A program made the position numbers and the translations under genes. This document shows, piece after piece, positions 1 through 8,757 of a stretch of DNA of 64,000 bases. This DNA is from Alphaproteobacteria bacterium. GTDB taxonomy: Bacteria > Pseudomonadota > Gammaproteobacteria > Burkholderiales > Burkholderiaceae_C. The notes beneath the pieces are model-generated. The model did not search any database and was not told the DNA's origin. It saw only the letters and a list, made by a program, of their open reading frames with translations. The stretch lies in contig JASGCM010000015.1 in assembly GCA_030054175.1 (NCBI GenBank), forward strand, positions 1 to 64,000, read 5' to 3'. Position 1 is the first letter of the stretch, and the number at the start of each line of letters is the position of its first letter.

Positions 1-60
1 TTGTGTTGCCAGCCCTTGTGCGGACCTCCCTGTTGGTTGGACTGGCTGATTTCCCTGCTG

Positions 61-77
61 CCCCCCCCCCCCCCCCC
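61..77. repeat. C17 homopolymer run
   Basis: Seventeen consecutive C residues follow 'ctgctg'. A run this long is prone to slippage in the cell and to miscounting in sequencing. No ORF spans it convincingly, so a phase-variable coding role is not supported within the window. Confidence 0.9.
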
Positions 78-202
78 GCAGGCCGTCAGTGTGGCTGCAA
101 CCATGCCCAGCAAAACTTGTCTTCGTTGCAATTTCCACTCCCGATGACTGCGGAACCGCTATAGCCCATCGCCCACGGCGCTATGTGCGCTTGGGTTCAC
201 TC

Positions 203-222
203 AAACTATATTGAAACTATAT
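203..222. repeat. Tandem AAACTATAT direct repeat
   Basis: The nonamer AAACTATAT occurs at 203-211 and again at 214-222, an 11-bp period. This spacing places both copies on the same face of the helix, as in many regulator binding sites. No known regulator is recognised. Confidence 0.6.
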
Positions 223-315
223 GGTTTTATTTGTAAGAAATTTTTATGATATTTTACTTTCGCGAACAAGTCTGCGGCGCACATCGGGCCGAAATACAGA
301 TCCGCGTCTTGGAGT

Positions 316-1767
316 TCAGGCGACGCGGCAGATCTTGAGCATATTGGTACCGCCCGGCGAACCCATGGGCTCGCCGCAGGTGATGGCGTAGATGTCCCCC
401 GAGCGAACCACGCCACGCCGTTTCAGGTCTTCCTCGGCCTGTCGCAAGGCGGTATCTCGGTCGTTACTGGACTCCATCAGCAAAGGGCGCACATTGCGGT
501 ACAGCGCCATCTTGCGCTGGGTCGACAGCTTGCTGGTCAGTGCATAAATGGGAATATGGATGCGGTGACGACTCATCCACAAGGCGGTTGAGCCCGACTC
601 GGTCATGGCCACCAGCGCCTTGGCCCCCAGGTGATGGGCCGTGAACAGCGCACCAATGGCGATGGTTTGGTCGATGCGACTGAATTGTCGCCCAGTGAAA
701 TCGGCGTCCAACTCAACCCGCTCGGCCGCTTCAGCGGCCGCGCAAATGGCGACCATTTCGCGCACGGTTTCCAAGGGGTATTTACCGGCGGCAGTCTCGG
801 CACTGGTCATGACCGCGTCGGTGCCGTCAAGAACGGCATTGGCGACATCGCTCACCTCGGCACGGGTGGGCACCGGGTTGTTGATCATGCTCTCCATCAT
901 CTGGGTGGCGGTGATGGTGACCTTGTCGTATTCGTGCGCCAAGCGAATCATGTGCTTTTGCAACGCCGGCACGGCGGCATTGCCGACCTCAATGGCCAAG
1001 TCACCACGCGCGACCATGATCCCATCGCTGGCCTTCAATATCTCTTCCAGGTGTGGAATGGCCTCGGCGCGCTCGATCTTGGCGATCAAGCCGGGTCGGT
1101 GCTTGTATTCGGCACCCGCCACATTGGCCAATTGGCGCGCGAGCTCCATGTCGGTGGCGTTTTTCGGAAAACTGATGGCCAAATAATCGGCCTGAAATGC
1201 CATGGCGACCTTGATGTCCTCCATGTCCTTGGCGGTCAGAGCCGGCGCCGTCAACCCGCCACCCTTTTTGTTGATGCCTTTGTTATTCGACAGGTCACCC
1301 CCTACCTTGACCACGGTATGCACTTGTTCACCGGATACGCGCGCGACTTCAAGAACGATCAGGCCGTCATTGAGCAACAAGACATCGCCGGGCACCACAT
1401 CACGTGGCAACTCTTTGTAATCCAAACCCACACCTTGCTCGTCACCGGACTCAGTGCGTTGGGCATCGAGCACGAAGGGTTGCCCCGCCTGCAAAGTCAC
1501 CTTGCCCTGGGCAAACTTGCCAACTCGGATTTTGGGTCCCTGCAAGTCGGCCATGATGGCGACCTCACGACCCGCACGCTGCGCGGCCTCGCGCACCAAG
1601 CGGGCCCGATCAATGTGGTCTTGGGCTGTGCCATGGCTGAAATTCAAACGCACCACATTCACACCAGATCGGATCATTTCCTCGAGCAACTGTGGGGCAC
1701 TGGAGGCAGGCCCCAGCGTGACGACGATTTTGGTGGAGCGGCGGGCGACGGGTGTAGTGGTCTTCAT
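316..1767 (-). CDS. pyk: Pyruvate kinase
   Basis: Converts phosphoenolpyruvate and ADP to pyruvate and ATP in the cytoplasm, the last step of glycolysis. The 483-aa protein has the N-terminal TKIVVTLGPAS strand, the ADLQGPKIRVG segment, the family signature IAKIERAEAI with its catalytic lysine, MVARGDLAIEVG, and a C-terminal ESGSTA region, so the barrel, lid and regulatory domains are all present. Length fits the bacterial enzyme. The ORF track starts at a GTG (1782). ATG at 1767 is chosen because a GAGA lies about nine bases upstream; ATG at 1776 is possible. It diverges from the Crp/Fnr gene. Confidence 0.96.
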   Translation of the reverse strand: MKTTTPVARRSTKIVVTLGPASSAPQLLEEMIRSGVNVVRLNFSHGTAQDHIDRARLVREAAQRAGREVAIMADLQGPKIRVGKFAQGKVTLQAGQPFVLDAQRTESGDEQGVGLDYKELPRDVVPGDVLLLNDGLIVLEVARVSGEQVHTVVKVGGDLSNNKGINKKGGGLTAPALTAKDMEDIKVAMAFQADYLAISFPKNATDMELARQLANVAGAEYKHRPGLIAKIERAEAIPHLEEILKASDGIMVARGDLAIEVGNAAVPALQKHMIRLAHEYDKVTITATQMMESMINNPVPTRAEVSDVANAVLDGTDAVMTSAETAAGKYPLETVREMVAICAAAEAAERVELDADFTGRQFSRIDQTIAIGALFTAHHLGAKALVAMTESGSTALWMSRHRIHIPIYALTSKLSTQRKMALYRNVRPLLMESSNDRDTALRQAEEDLKRRGVVRSGDIYAITCGEPMGSPGGTNMLKICRVA

Positions 1768-1891
1768 GACGCTCATTCTCACATGTGGCGTTGATTTGGC
1801 AAGTATCGTAATTATTCACCAATCAGTACTCGATGCCGAATTATGAGTATAAAAATAGCACAATGATGTGGTAATCCATTTGGAGAAGACC

Positions 1892-2560
1892 ATGCAAAAC
1901 ATCCCCGTGTACAAAGCCGAACCGCATTTGCGCCGCTTGGCCCACGATAGTCTGCGTCAATTGGCGCGACGTGGCCGCCTGGTGCGCTTTAAAAACAACA
2001 GCCAGGTGATCACACAGGGCCAGATCGGGCATGAAATATTCATTGTGCTCGACGGCAGGCTAGAGGCCTACATTCACTCCAACGGCCGCAAAGAACGACG
2101 CCTGACCTTGGCCACGTTGCATTCAGGCGACATTTTTGGCGAGATCGGGGCCGAAGGCGGTCAGCGCAGTGCCTCGGTGTGCACTGTATCGCCCTCCCTG
2201 TGTGCGATGGTGCCCAGCAGTGAGTTGGCCGAGATGCGCGAACACGACCTGCAACTTCAAGCCCTGTTGGCACTAACCGCCAATGCGCGCAACCGCCACA
2301 ACACCCAACTGATGGCTCAGGCCCTGTTCAATGACATTTACACCCGAATGATCGACCTTCTGATGTCGCTGGCCACCGTACAAGGGCCACGCACCATGCC
2401 CATCACTGAGCGCATCACGCACCAAGACATCGCCAACCGCCTGGGCTGCAGCCGAGAAATGGTCAGCCGTTTGCTGAAAGACCTGGAACGGGGTCAATAC
2501 ATTTCGCGCCGCAAGGATCACACTTTGGTTTTGCATCCCCCACTGCCTGTGGCATGGTGA
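1892..2560 (+). CDS. Crp/Fnr-family transcriptional regulator
   Basis: A 222-aa cytoplasmic DNA-binding protein with an N-terminal cyclic-nucleotide-binding-type beta-roll (GDIFGEIG motif) and a C-terminal Crp-type helix-turn-helix (HQDIANRLGCSREMVSRLLKDL). There is no N-terminal cysteine cluster of the FNR type, so an iron-sulfur oxygen sensor is unlikely; the ligand cannot be named. ATG 1892 is preferred over the tracked GTG at 1868 because GGAG sits just upstream of it. Divergent from pyk and followed by the desaturase gene, either of which could be a target; that is inference. Confidence 0.9.
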   Translation: MQNIPVYKAEPHLRRLAHDSLRQLARRGRLVRFKNNSQVITQGQIGHEIFIVLDGRLEAYIHSNGRKERRLTLATLHSGDIFGEIGAEGGQRSASVCTVSPSLCAMVPSSELAEMREHDLQLQALLALTANARNRHNTQLMAQALFNDIYTRMIDLLMSLATVQGPRTMPITERITHQDIANRLGCSREMVSRLLKDLERGQYISRRKDHTLVLHPPLPVAW

Positions 2561-2685
2561 ACCGGACTGAAGGGCCTGACCTGAGTCAATCGGGGGTCAT
2601 ATAGAAACCCGTTTGTCAGTAATTTTGGCGATAATCCTCAGGATTTCAGTCAAATGCTGGGCTCACAGCCCTTGCGAATACCTTC

Positions 2686-3759
2686 ATGAGCGCCATCGAC
2701 CAACCCATTGCCCCCGGACAACCCCTTCCCCACCGCAAAATCATCCGCGAATGGCTCATTCCATTGGCTGAGCGGACCGTGCGTCATGCCATTTTGCTGA
2801 TGGCGCTGGACTTCACCCTATGGTTCGGTTTGTTGGCCGCAACGGTCTACTTCGAGACCTGGTGGGTCAAATTGCTGTTCGGCCTGGCCGCTGGCTTCGT
2901 GATTGGCCGTTTATTCATCATCGGTCATGATGGTTGCCACCAAAGCCTGACGCCTTATCGGGGCCTGAACAAATGGTTGGGTCGGATCGCCTTTTTGCCC
3001 TCGCTCACCCCTTACAGCCTGTGGGATGTGGGCCACAATGTCGTGCACCACGGTTACACCAATCTGAAAGGCTTCGATTTTGTCTGGGCGCCGCTCACGC
3101 AAGACGAGTACCAGGCGCTCAGCCCCATGGGCAAGCTGATGGATCGCCTCTACCGCAGTGGTTGGGCGCCTGGCGTCTACTACATGATCGAAATTTGGTG
3201 GAAGCGGATGTTCTTCCCGTCGGCCCAACACATGCCGACACGCCGCCGTATTTTTTTGCTGGACAACCTGTTGATCAGCGGCTTTGGCTTGCTCTGGCTG
3301 GGCACCTTGGCCGCTGCCGCTTGGGCCACCGACCAATCGTTGTGGCTGGTTTGGGCCTGTGGATTCGTGGTGCCTTTCTTGTTTTGGTGCGCGATGATCG
3401 GTTTCGTGGTGTATGTGCACCACACCCATGAACGGGTGTGTTGGCACAATGACCGTGCGGCCTGGTCCAAGGCACAACCTTTTGTGTCAACCACGGTGCA
3501 CCTGACTTTCCCGTTCAACATCGGTTCTTTGATACACCACATCATGGAGCACACCGCCCACCATGTGGACATGAGCATTCCGCTCTACAAGCTGAAACAG
3601 GCGCAATCGAAACTGGAAGAAATGTTGCCCGGTCGAATCATCATCCAGCGCTTCTCATGGCGTTGGTATTTCGATACCGCACGCAAGTGCAAGTTGTACG
3701 ATTTCACGCGCCAATGCTGGACCGACTATCGCGGTCGGCCCACGCCGGCCCTCAGTTGA
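2686..3759 (+). CDS. Membrane fatty acid desaturase
   Basis: Di-iron integral membrane enzyme that introduces a double bond into acyl chains. The 357-aa protein carries the three histidine boxes of the FADS family: HDGCH (residues 81-85), HNVVHH (117-122) and HxxHH (EHTAHH, near 290), with hydrophobic segments around 35-78 and in the middle. The regiospecificity cannot be read from sequence. Its last 8 bases overlap the convergent cnoX gene. A membrane-fluidity role is inferred from the family. Confidence 0.92.
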   Translation: MSAIDQPIAPGQPLPHRKIIREWLIPLAERTVRHAILLMALDFTLWFGLLAATVYFETWWVKLLFGLAAGFVIGRLFIIGHDGCHQSLTPYRGLNKWLGRIAFLPSLTPYSLWDVGHNVVHHGYTNLKGFDFVWAPLTQDEYQALSPMGKLMDRLYRSGWAPGVYYMIEIWWKRMFFPSAQHMPTRRRIFLLDNLLISGFGLLWLGTLAAAAWATDQSLWLVWACGFVVPFLFWCAMIGFVVYVHHTHERVCWHNDRAAWSKAQPFVSTTVHLTFPFNIGSLIHHIMEHTAHHVDMSIPLYKLKQAQSKLEEMLPGRIIIQRFSWRWYFDTARKCKLYDFTRQCWTDYRGRPTPALS

Positions 3760-4705
3760 GCGCCATGCTCAGCTTGCGCCGATAACGGGATACCAATTCG
3801 GCCTGTGGGTCTTGCTGAGCAACGGTTTTCCCGGCGATTTCGATGCCCGAACCGGCCTTCTTGTCTGTCGGGTCCGGCTTCGGGGCCGGCGGAGTCAACA
3901 ATTCAAGAATGGCGATGTAGATTTTGCGCGGCAGCCCGTCTGACCAGGCTTTGTCTCGCATGATGATTTCCAACAACTCGTCCATCGAGGCCTCATATTG
4001 ACCAGCGGCCAGCAACAGGCGGGCTTTGGCCAGACGGGTATCGAAATCCCGCTTGTTGGCCGCTAAGGCAGCATCGAACTGATCCAAGGTCCATTGGCCG
4101 CGCTCGTCAGTGGTGGCAAATTGCAAAGCCTGTAACCAGTGCATCAAGGCTTCAAAACGCAGTTGACGTGGGATTTGGGCCAAGGCCGGTGCCAACGCTG
4201 TTTCAGCCGTTTCCAACTCGCCTAGAGTGATGAGCAGCTTGACATAATCGAAGCGAGCATCGTCGTTGGCCGGGTTGATGGCCAACGCCTCTTGTAGCTT
4301 GGCCAGTGCGGCCTCGTGATCCCCTTGGGCCATCAAATCCTCGGCCTCGGCGGTCTCGGCCTCGGCAATCAACTCACCTTCCGAGGGCAGGTGCTTGTCG
4401 AGGAATTCGCGCAATTGACCTTCGGGCTGTGCCCCCATGAAACCATCGACCGGACGACCGCCCACCATCAGGACACAGGTGGGGATGCTGCGGATGCCAA
4501 AGGCTGAGGCCAATTGCTGCTGGTCGTCGGAGTTGATTTTGGCCAGCTTGAAACGCCCGCCGTATTCGGCCTCAAGGCGCTCGAGCACGGGGCCGAGCGA
4601 TTTGCACGGGCCACACCAGGGCGCCCAAAAATCGACCAGCACAGGGGTGGTCATCGAGGTGTTGACCACCTCGGCTTCAAAATTCTCAATGGTCACATCC
4701 AACAT
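3752..4705 (-). CDS. cnoX: Thioredoxin-TPR co-chaperone, CnoX/YbbN type
   Basis: Cytoplasmic protein of 317 aa: an N-terminal thioredoxin domain with WCGPC near residue 30, followed by tetratricopeptide-like helices (the LAKLQEALAINPANDDARFDYVKLL region onward). This matches the YbbN/CnoX architecture, which protects substrates from oxidation and hands them to chaperonins. Unlike the E. coli protein, both active-site cysteines are present, so disulfide exchange activity is plausible. Convergent with the desaturase (8-bp overlap) and divergent from purE. Confidence 0.9.
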   Translation of the reverse strand: MLDVTIENFEAEVVNTSMTTPVLVDFWAPWCGPCKSLGPVLERLEAEYGGRFKLAKINSDDQQQLASAFGIRSIPTCVLMVGGRPVDGFMGAQPEGQLREFLDKHLPSEGELIAEAETAEAEDLMAQGDHEAALAKLQEALAINPANDDARFDYVKLLITLGELETAETALAPALAQIPRQLRFEALMHWLQALQFATTDERGQWTLDQFDAALAANKRDFDTRLAKARLLLAAGQYEASMDELLEIIMRDKAWSDGLPRKIYIAILELLTPPAPKPDPTDKKAGSGIEIAGKTVAQQDPQAELVSRYRRKLSMALN

Positions 4706-4772
4706 GCTTGATCACTCCACCCAAAAACAGCCCAAAGGCTAAAATGGAAGCATAACCGACCCAGCAGTCCAA

Positions 4773-5270
4773 ATGACATCACCTATTGTGGGCGTGGTCA
4801 TGGGCTCCCAATCCGATTGGGACACCCTGCAGCACGCCACCCAGATCCTTCAAGATTTCTGTATCCCGCACGAAACCCGAGTGGTTTCGGCCCACCGCAT
4901 GCCCGATGAGATGTTCCGCTATGCCGAAACCGCCCTGGAGCGGGGCTTGCGCTGCATCATTGCCGGGGCAGGTGGCGCGGCCCATTTGCCGGGCATGTTG
5001 GCGGCCAAGACACCGGTGCCGGTGCTGGGCGTTCCAGTCGCCAGCCGCCATCTGCAGGGGGTCGACTCATTGCACAGCATTGTTCAAATGCCCAAGGGCA
5101 TCCCGGTGGCCACCTTCGCCATCGGCGCCGCTGGCGCGGCCAATGCTGCCCTGTTCGCTGTCGCCATGCTGGCACACGACCATCCCGATTGGGCGCGACG
5201 ACTGACCGAGTTCCGTCTGGCGCAGACCGATCAGGCTCGTGCCATGCGTGTGCCACCCGCCGCCCCATGA
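4773..5270 (+). CDS. purE: N5-carboxyaminoimidazole ribonucleotide mutase
   Basis: Rearranges N5-CAIR to CAIR in purine biosynthesis. The 165-aa protein shows GSQSDW near the N-terminus, VSAHRMPDE, and GAGGAAHLPGM with the conserved active-site histidine. Length is typical of class I PurE. The stop codon overlaps the purK start (ATGA), so the two are translationally coupled. A TAAAAT hexamer at 4740-4745 could be a -10 element, but no good -35 was found. Confidence 0.97.
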   Translation: MTSPIVGVVMGSQSDWDTLQHATQILQDFCIPHETRVVSAHRMPDEMFRYAETALERGLRCIIAGAGGAAHLPGMLAAKTPVPVLGVPVASRHLQGVDSLHSIVQMPKGIPVATFAIGAAGAANAALFAVAMLAHDHPDWARRLTEFRLAQTDQARAMRVPPAAP

Positions 5271-6481
5271 AACAAAGCCCTCTGACCCCTGTGGCCCCGG
5301 GTGCTTGGCTGGGCATGCTGGGTGGCGGCCAGTTGGGCCGCATGTGGGTGCACGCCGCCCAAAGCTTGGGCTATCGCTGCATGGTGCTCGACCCCGACCC
5401 CGACAGCCCTGCAGGTCGCGTCGCCGAACAACATTTGGCGGCCGACTACCTGGATGTTCAAGCCTTGCGCACACTGGCGCAGACCTGCGCGGCGGTGAGC
5501 ACTGAATTTGAAAACGTGCCGGCCCAAGCGCTGGCGCAATTGGCCGAATCGACCCGTGTGACGCCCCATGCCGATGCGGTAGCCATTGCCCAAGACCGCG
5601 CCAAAGAAAAAGCCCACTTTCAGGCCTGCGGGGTGCCGGTGGCACCCCACCGGATCATCGAAAGCCCAGAACAACTGGCTGAAGTGCCCGACCACTTGCT
5701 GCCTGGTATCTTGAAAACCACCCGCCTGGGCTATGACGGTAAAGGCCAAGCCCGGGTCAAGACCCGCGAGGAGCTGAACGCCGCTTGGCAGCGCTTGCAA
5801 GACTCGGCGGGCTCGGTCCTCGTCCCCTGCGTTTTGGAGCAGCAGTTGCCCTTGAAAGGCGAATGCTCGGTGGTGCTGGCGCGTGGCTTCGATGGCAGTC
5901 ACACTCACCTGCCCGTGCAGCTCAACCTCCATCGTCAAGGCATTTTGGCCTTGACCGAAGTGGCTCCAGGTTTGCTTGAACCTGCGTTGGAACATGAATT
6001 GGTGCAGGCTGCACTGGCGATTGCCCTGAAGCTGAACTATGTCGGCGTATTGTGCGTCGAATTTTTCATCATCCCTCGCCCCAAGGGCGGAGCGACCTGG
6101 GTGGTCAACGAGATTGCCCCGCGACCCCACAACAGCGGACATCACAGCATGGACGCCTGTGATTTGTCGCAATTTGAACTGCAAGCCCGTTGCATGGCGC
6201 AACTGCCGCTGCGCGAAGTGTGCCTGCACAGCGCAACGGCCATGATCAACCTGCTGGGAGATGTCTGGTACCACGACGGCCAGGCGCATGAACCCAACTG
6301 GTCGGCAGTTTTGGCCGTGCCTGGAACGCACTTGCACCTTTATGGCAAAGCCGAGGCGCGTGTGGGCCGCAAAATGGGGCACCTGAACCTGACCGGTCGC
6401 GATCTGGCGCAAGTGCGCATGGCTCGTGACCAAGTCGCCCGCATCCTGGGCATCGCCCCCTTCATCGACAGCCCCACATGA
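5267..6481 (+). CDS. purK: N5-carboxyaminoimidazole ribonucleotide synthase
   Basis: ATP-grasp enzyme that carboxylates AIR with bicarbonate, supplying the PurE substrate. The 404-aa protein starts with a nucleotide-binding GMLGGGQLGRM segment, contains the central ATP-grasp region (TTRLGYDGKGQ, VEFF) and the NEIAPRPHNSGH motif. ATG 5267 is chosen over the tracked upstream start because it overlaps the purE stop by ATGA and gives the usual N-terminus. Its own stop overlaps the tsaC start. Confidence 0.97.
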   Translation: MKQSPLTPVAPGAWLGMLGGGQLGRMWVHAAQSLGYRCMVLDPDPDSPAGRVAEQHLAADYLDVQALRTLAQTCAAVSTEFENVPAQALAQLAESTRVTPHADAVAIAQDRAKEKAHFQACGVPVAPHRIIESPEQLAEVPDHLLPGILKTTRLGYDGKGQARVKTREELNAAWQRLQDSAGSVLVPCVLEQQLPLKGECSVVLARGFDGSHTHLPVQLNLHRQGILALTEVAPGLLEPALEHELVQAALAIALKLNYVGVLCVEFFIIPRPKGGATWVVNEIAPRPHNSGHHSMDACDLSQFELQARCMAQLPLREVCLHSATAMINLLGDVWYHDGQAHEPNWSAVLAVPGTHLHLYGKAEARVGRKMGHLNLTGRDLAQVRMARDQVARILGIAPFIDSPT

Positions 6482-7473
6482 TCTGGTCAGGCGAGAATCC
6501 GACACACATCGAAGAGGCCGCCCGCTGGCTGGCCCAAGGTCATCTGCTGGGCTTTCCAACTGAAACCGTGTATGGGCTGGGTGCCGATGCCGGTCAAGAC
6601 GATGCCGTATTGGCCATTTACGCCGCCAAGGGTCGGCCCGTCGATCACCCACTGATCGTCCATATCTCAGAGGCGGCCGATGCCGCCCTCTTTGCCGACC
6701 CCATCCCTGATTTTGCGCTGGCCCTGATGGCGGCGCATTGGCCCGGCCCTTTGACGCTGATATTGCCACGCCGGGCCGGGGTGGCCGATACCAGTGCGGC
6801 CCACCAAGCCAGCATCGGATTGCGTTGCCCCAGTCACCCGGTGGCGCAAGCCCTGCTGCGTACCGCCCGATCATTTGGTGTGGCCGGTGTCTCCGGACCC
6901 AGCGCCAATCGCTTTGGGCGCGTCAGTCCGACCCAGGCCGAGCACGTGGTCAGCGAATTCGATGGCGCCATTCGGGTGCTCGACGGTGGCCCTTGCCAAG
7001 TAGGCATTGAATCGGTCATCGTCGATTGCTCTCGCGGTCAACCGGTGCTGTTGCGGCCTGGTATGCTCAATGCGCAAGTGCTGTCCCATAGCGCCGGCCA
7101 ACGGGTGCTGAGCCCTGAGGCTGCCAGCGCCACCCTGTGCCAAACGACTCCCAAGGCATCAGGCCTGCTGGCTTCGCACTATGCCCCCAATGCCCGGGTC
7201 CGACTGCTTGACCCGATGGCCATGGCCCATGCCGCCCAGACCCTGAATGCCCTTGAAAAAGCCGGCCTGGCCATCTGGTCACCCCTTGCGCCCGACTTCG
7301 GAGCAGGTCATTGGCGCGCGATGCCCACCGATGCCGACGCCTGTGCCCGAACCCTGTTTCAGGTCTTGCGCGATTTCGAGCACTTGGGTGTGGAAGAAAT
7401 CTGGATTTGCCCCCCGCCAGCCCACCCCGATTGGGACGGGGTCCGCGACCGCTTGACCCGAGCCAGCCACTGA
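6478..7473 (+). CDS. tsaC: L-threonylcarbamoyladenylate synthase, Sua5 type
   Basis: Makes threonylcarbamoyl-AMP from threonine, bicarbonate and ATP for the t6A37 modification of tRNAs. The YrdC/Sua5 domain occupies roughly residues 10-200 (GFPTETVYGLGADA, PSANRFGRVSPT). At 331 aa it is longer than E. coli TsaC, and the linker GLLASHYAP followed by a C-terminal domain marks the two-domain Sua5 form. It overlaps purK by ATGA, so it is probably co-transcribed with purEK. tsaB, another gene of the same pathway, lies 2.7 kb downstream. Confidence 0.95.
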   Translation: MIWSGENPTHIEEAARWLAQGHLLGFPTETVYGLGADAGQDDAVLAIYAAKGRPVDHPLIVHISEAADAALFADPIPDFALALMAAHWPGPLTLILPRRAGVADTSAAHQASIGLRCPSHPVAQALLRTARSFGVAGVSGPSANRFGRVSPTQAEHVVSEFDGAIRVLDGGPCQVGIESVIVDCSRGQPVLLRPGMLNAQVLSHSAGQRVLSPEAASATLCQTTPKASGLLASHYAPNARVRLLDPMAMAHAAQTLNALEKAGLAIWSPLAPDFGAGHWRAMPTDADACARTLFQVLRDFEHLGVEEIWICPPPAHPDWDGVRDRLTRASH

Positions 7474-7524
7474 TTCACCGATTTTGGACTTGCAAGTAAA
7501 CTAGGCTGGTTAATGGAGATTCTG

Positions 7525-8757
7525 ATGCGTCATGGGCGGTACCTTTTGATTCAACGCTGGTGGTTGGGCCTGTGCCTTGGCTTGGCTGTGTTGCTGTCCG
7601 GTTGCGGAGGTGCGGGCACCAAATACAACGAGTTCATGCCCACGCGCTTGGTGGTATTGGGAGACGAGATCAGCTATGTTGGCTGTGCCGTGAACCCCGA
7701 AACAGGACTTTGCGAAGGGACTCATGAGACGCTCGATCGCTTCAACCTGAATTACAACACCGCTCCCGTAGCCAATTCTGGCGTGCCTTTTTACAACAAT
7801 TGGGTCACTGTTTTGGCGGCCAACTATCGGCTGGGGGTCGATAAAATCATCGAGTCGACTTACACCGATCCAAGTCTGACTTCTGGTACTGAAGCGGAAA
7901 AACGTCGATTAACCCGCAAAGGTGCCGCCGCGCCCGTGGTGCGCGCGCAAGCTGACCGTGTCCCAGCGTACCAAACCGGTGATTTGCTGATCATTGCCGG
8001 TGGCGCTCACGACGTTTTATGCGTGGTGCGAAATACCGATGTCTCGAATTGCTCGAGTACCACGGTCCGCCCAGGCATTGACCCCCTTCTGATGATCAGC
8101 CAAGCCAATGCGTCATCCTTGGGCAATGCAAAGGGGGTGCGCATTGTGGCAGCGGCCCATGCTTACCAGCAGTTGGCGCTCGACATGATTGGCCGTGGAC
8201 ATCGCAATGTTTTTGTCGTGCCTGTCTATGACTTCAGCAGCAGCCCCGATCTGGGCAGCTTTTGCACCGGGTGTTCTGCCGAGGATCTGAAGACCGCCAT
8301 CAATCTCTTCAACATCGCCTTGCGCGCCTTCGTGGACAGCAAGGGCGATCCGCTGACCTTCAGCCCGGGTGAGCCGCGTATTTTGCTCACCAGCGGTTAC
8401 TCGGCCACCGACTCTTTGTATGTCAACATCGCCGTGCCCAAAGCCGGGACCAATCTGGTCGCAGCCGGTGCCATCATGGGCTACCAGATCAGCCCTTCGA
8501 TTTGCGGCCCTCAAACTTCCTTTGACTTTGTCCGTGCGAATTGCAGTTGGAACGGTCTGTATGTCACCACCAATGCCGTGACGCCGCTGTTGCATGGGGT
8601 GCCTTATGCCGACGATGTGACGGGCGACAATCGGCCAGTCTTCCTGACCAATCTAGGCCGCTACGCTTACAGCGCCGACATTTACCTCTCGCCTGGCGCC
8701 ACCTTCTCGATGGGCAGCATCTTTTATAACTTCATGCGCGGTTTTCAGGGCTGGTGA
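7525..8757 (+). CDS. SGNH/GDSL-like lipoprotein with altered catalytic block
   Basis: A 410-aa predicted lipoprotein: a hydrophobic signal ends in LSGC (lipobox), so it is probably anchored in the envelope. The mature N-terminus has VVLGDEIS where SGNH esterases have GDSL, so the usual serine nucleophile position is glutamate. IIAGGAHDVL resembles the later GxND block. Function is therefore unknown, and activity as an esterase is doubtful. ATG 7525 is chosen because GGAG lies six bases upstream; the tracked ATG at 7513 lacks this. Its last 13 bases overlap convergent dacB. Confidence 0.75.
   Translation: MRHGRYLLIQRWWLGLCLGLAVLLSGCGGAGTKYNEFMPTRLVVLGDEISYVGCAVNPETGLCEGTHETLDRFNLNYNTAPVANSGVPFYNNWVTVLAANYRLGVDKIIESTYTDPSLTSGTEAEKRRLTRKGAAAPVVRAQADRVPAYQTGDLLIIAGGAHDVLCVVRNTDVSNCSSTTVRPGIDPLLMISQANASSLGNAKGVRIVAAAHAYQQLALDMIGRGHRNVFVVPVYDFSSSPDLGSFCTGCSAEDLKTAINLFNIALRAFVDSKGDPLTFSPGEPRILLTSGYSATDSLYVNIAVPKAGTNLVAAGAIMGYQISPSICGPQTSFDFVRANCSWNGLYVTTNAVTPLLHGVPYADDVTGDNRPVFLTNLGRYAYSADIYLSPGATFSMGSIFYNFMRGFQGW

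Larger units (their letters stand above)
1..315. other. Non-coding left flank, AT-rich in part
   Basis: No convincing gene is visible between the window edge and the end of pyruvate kinase. The stretch holds a 17-base C run, an 11-bp-spaced repeat, and an AT-rich patch around 200-265. It lies downstream of pyk, so any promoter here would serve a gene beyond the left edge. The 71-aa minus ORF overlapping it has no recognisable composition and is treated as a shadow. Confidence 0.5.

Noticed and set aside
302-328. CCGCGTC/GACGCGG hairpin across the pyk stop as a terminator
   Set aside because: The loop is long (13 bases) and no T run follows on the minus strand.
631-1794. 387-aa plus-strand ORF opposite pyruvate kinase
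   Set aside because: Exact antisense of pyk, with His/Gln/Gly-rich composition typical of shadows and no domain signature.
5231-6874. 547-aa minus ORF opposite purK
   Set aside because: Antisense of purK and tsaC; no motif, and the overlapped genes are unmistakable.
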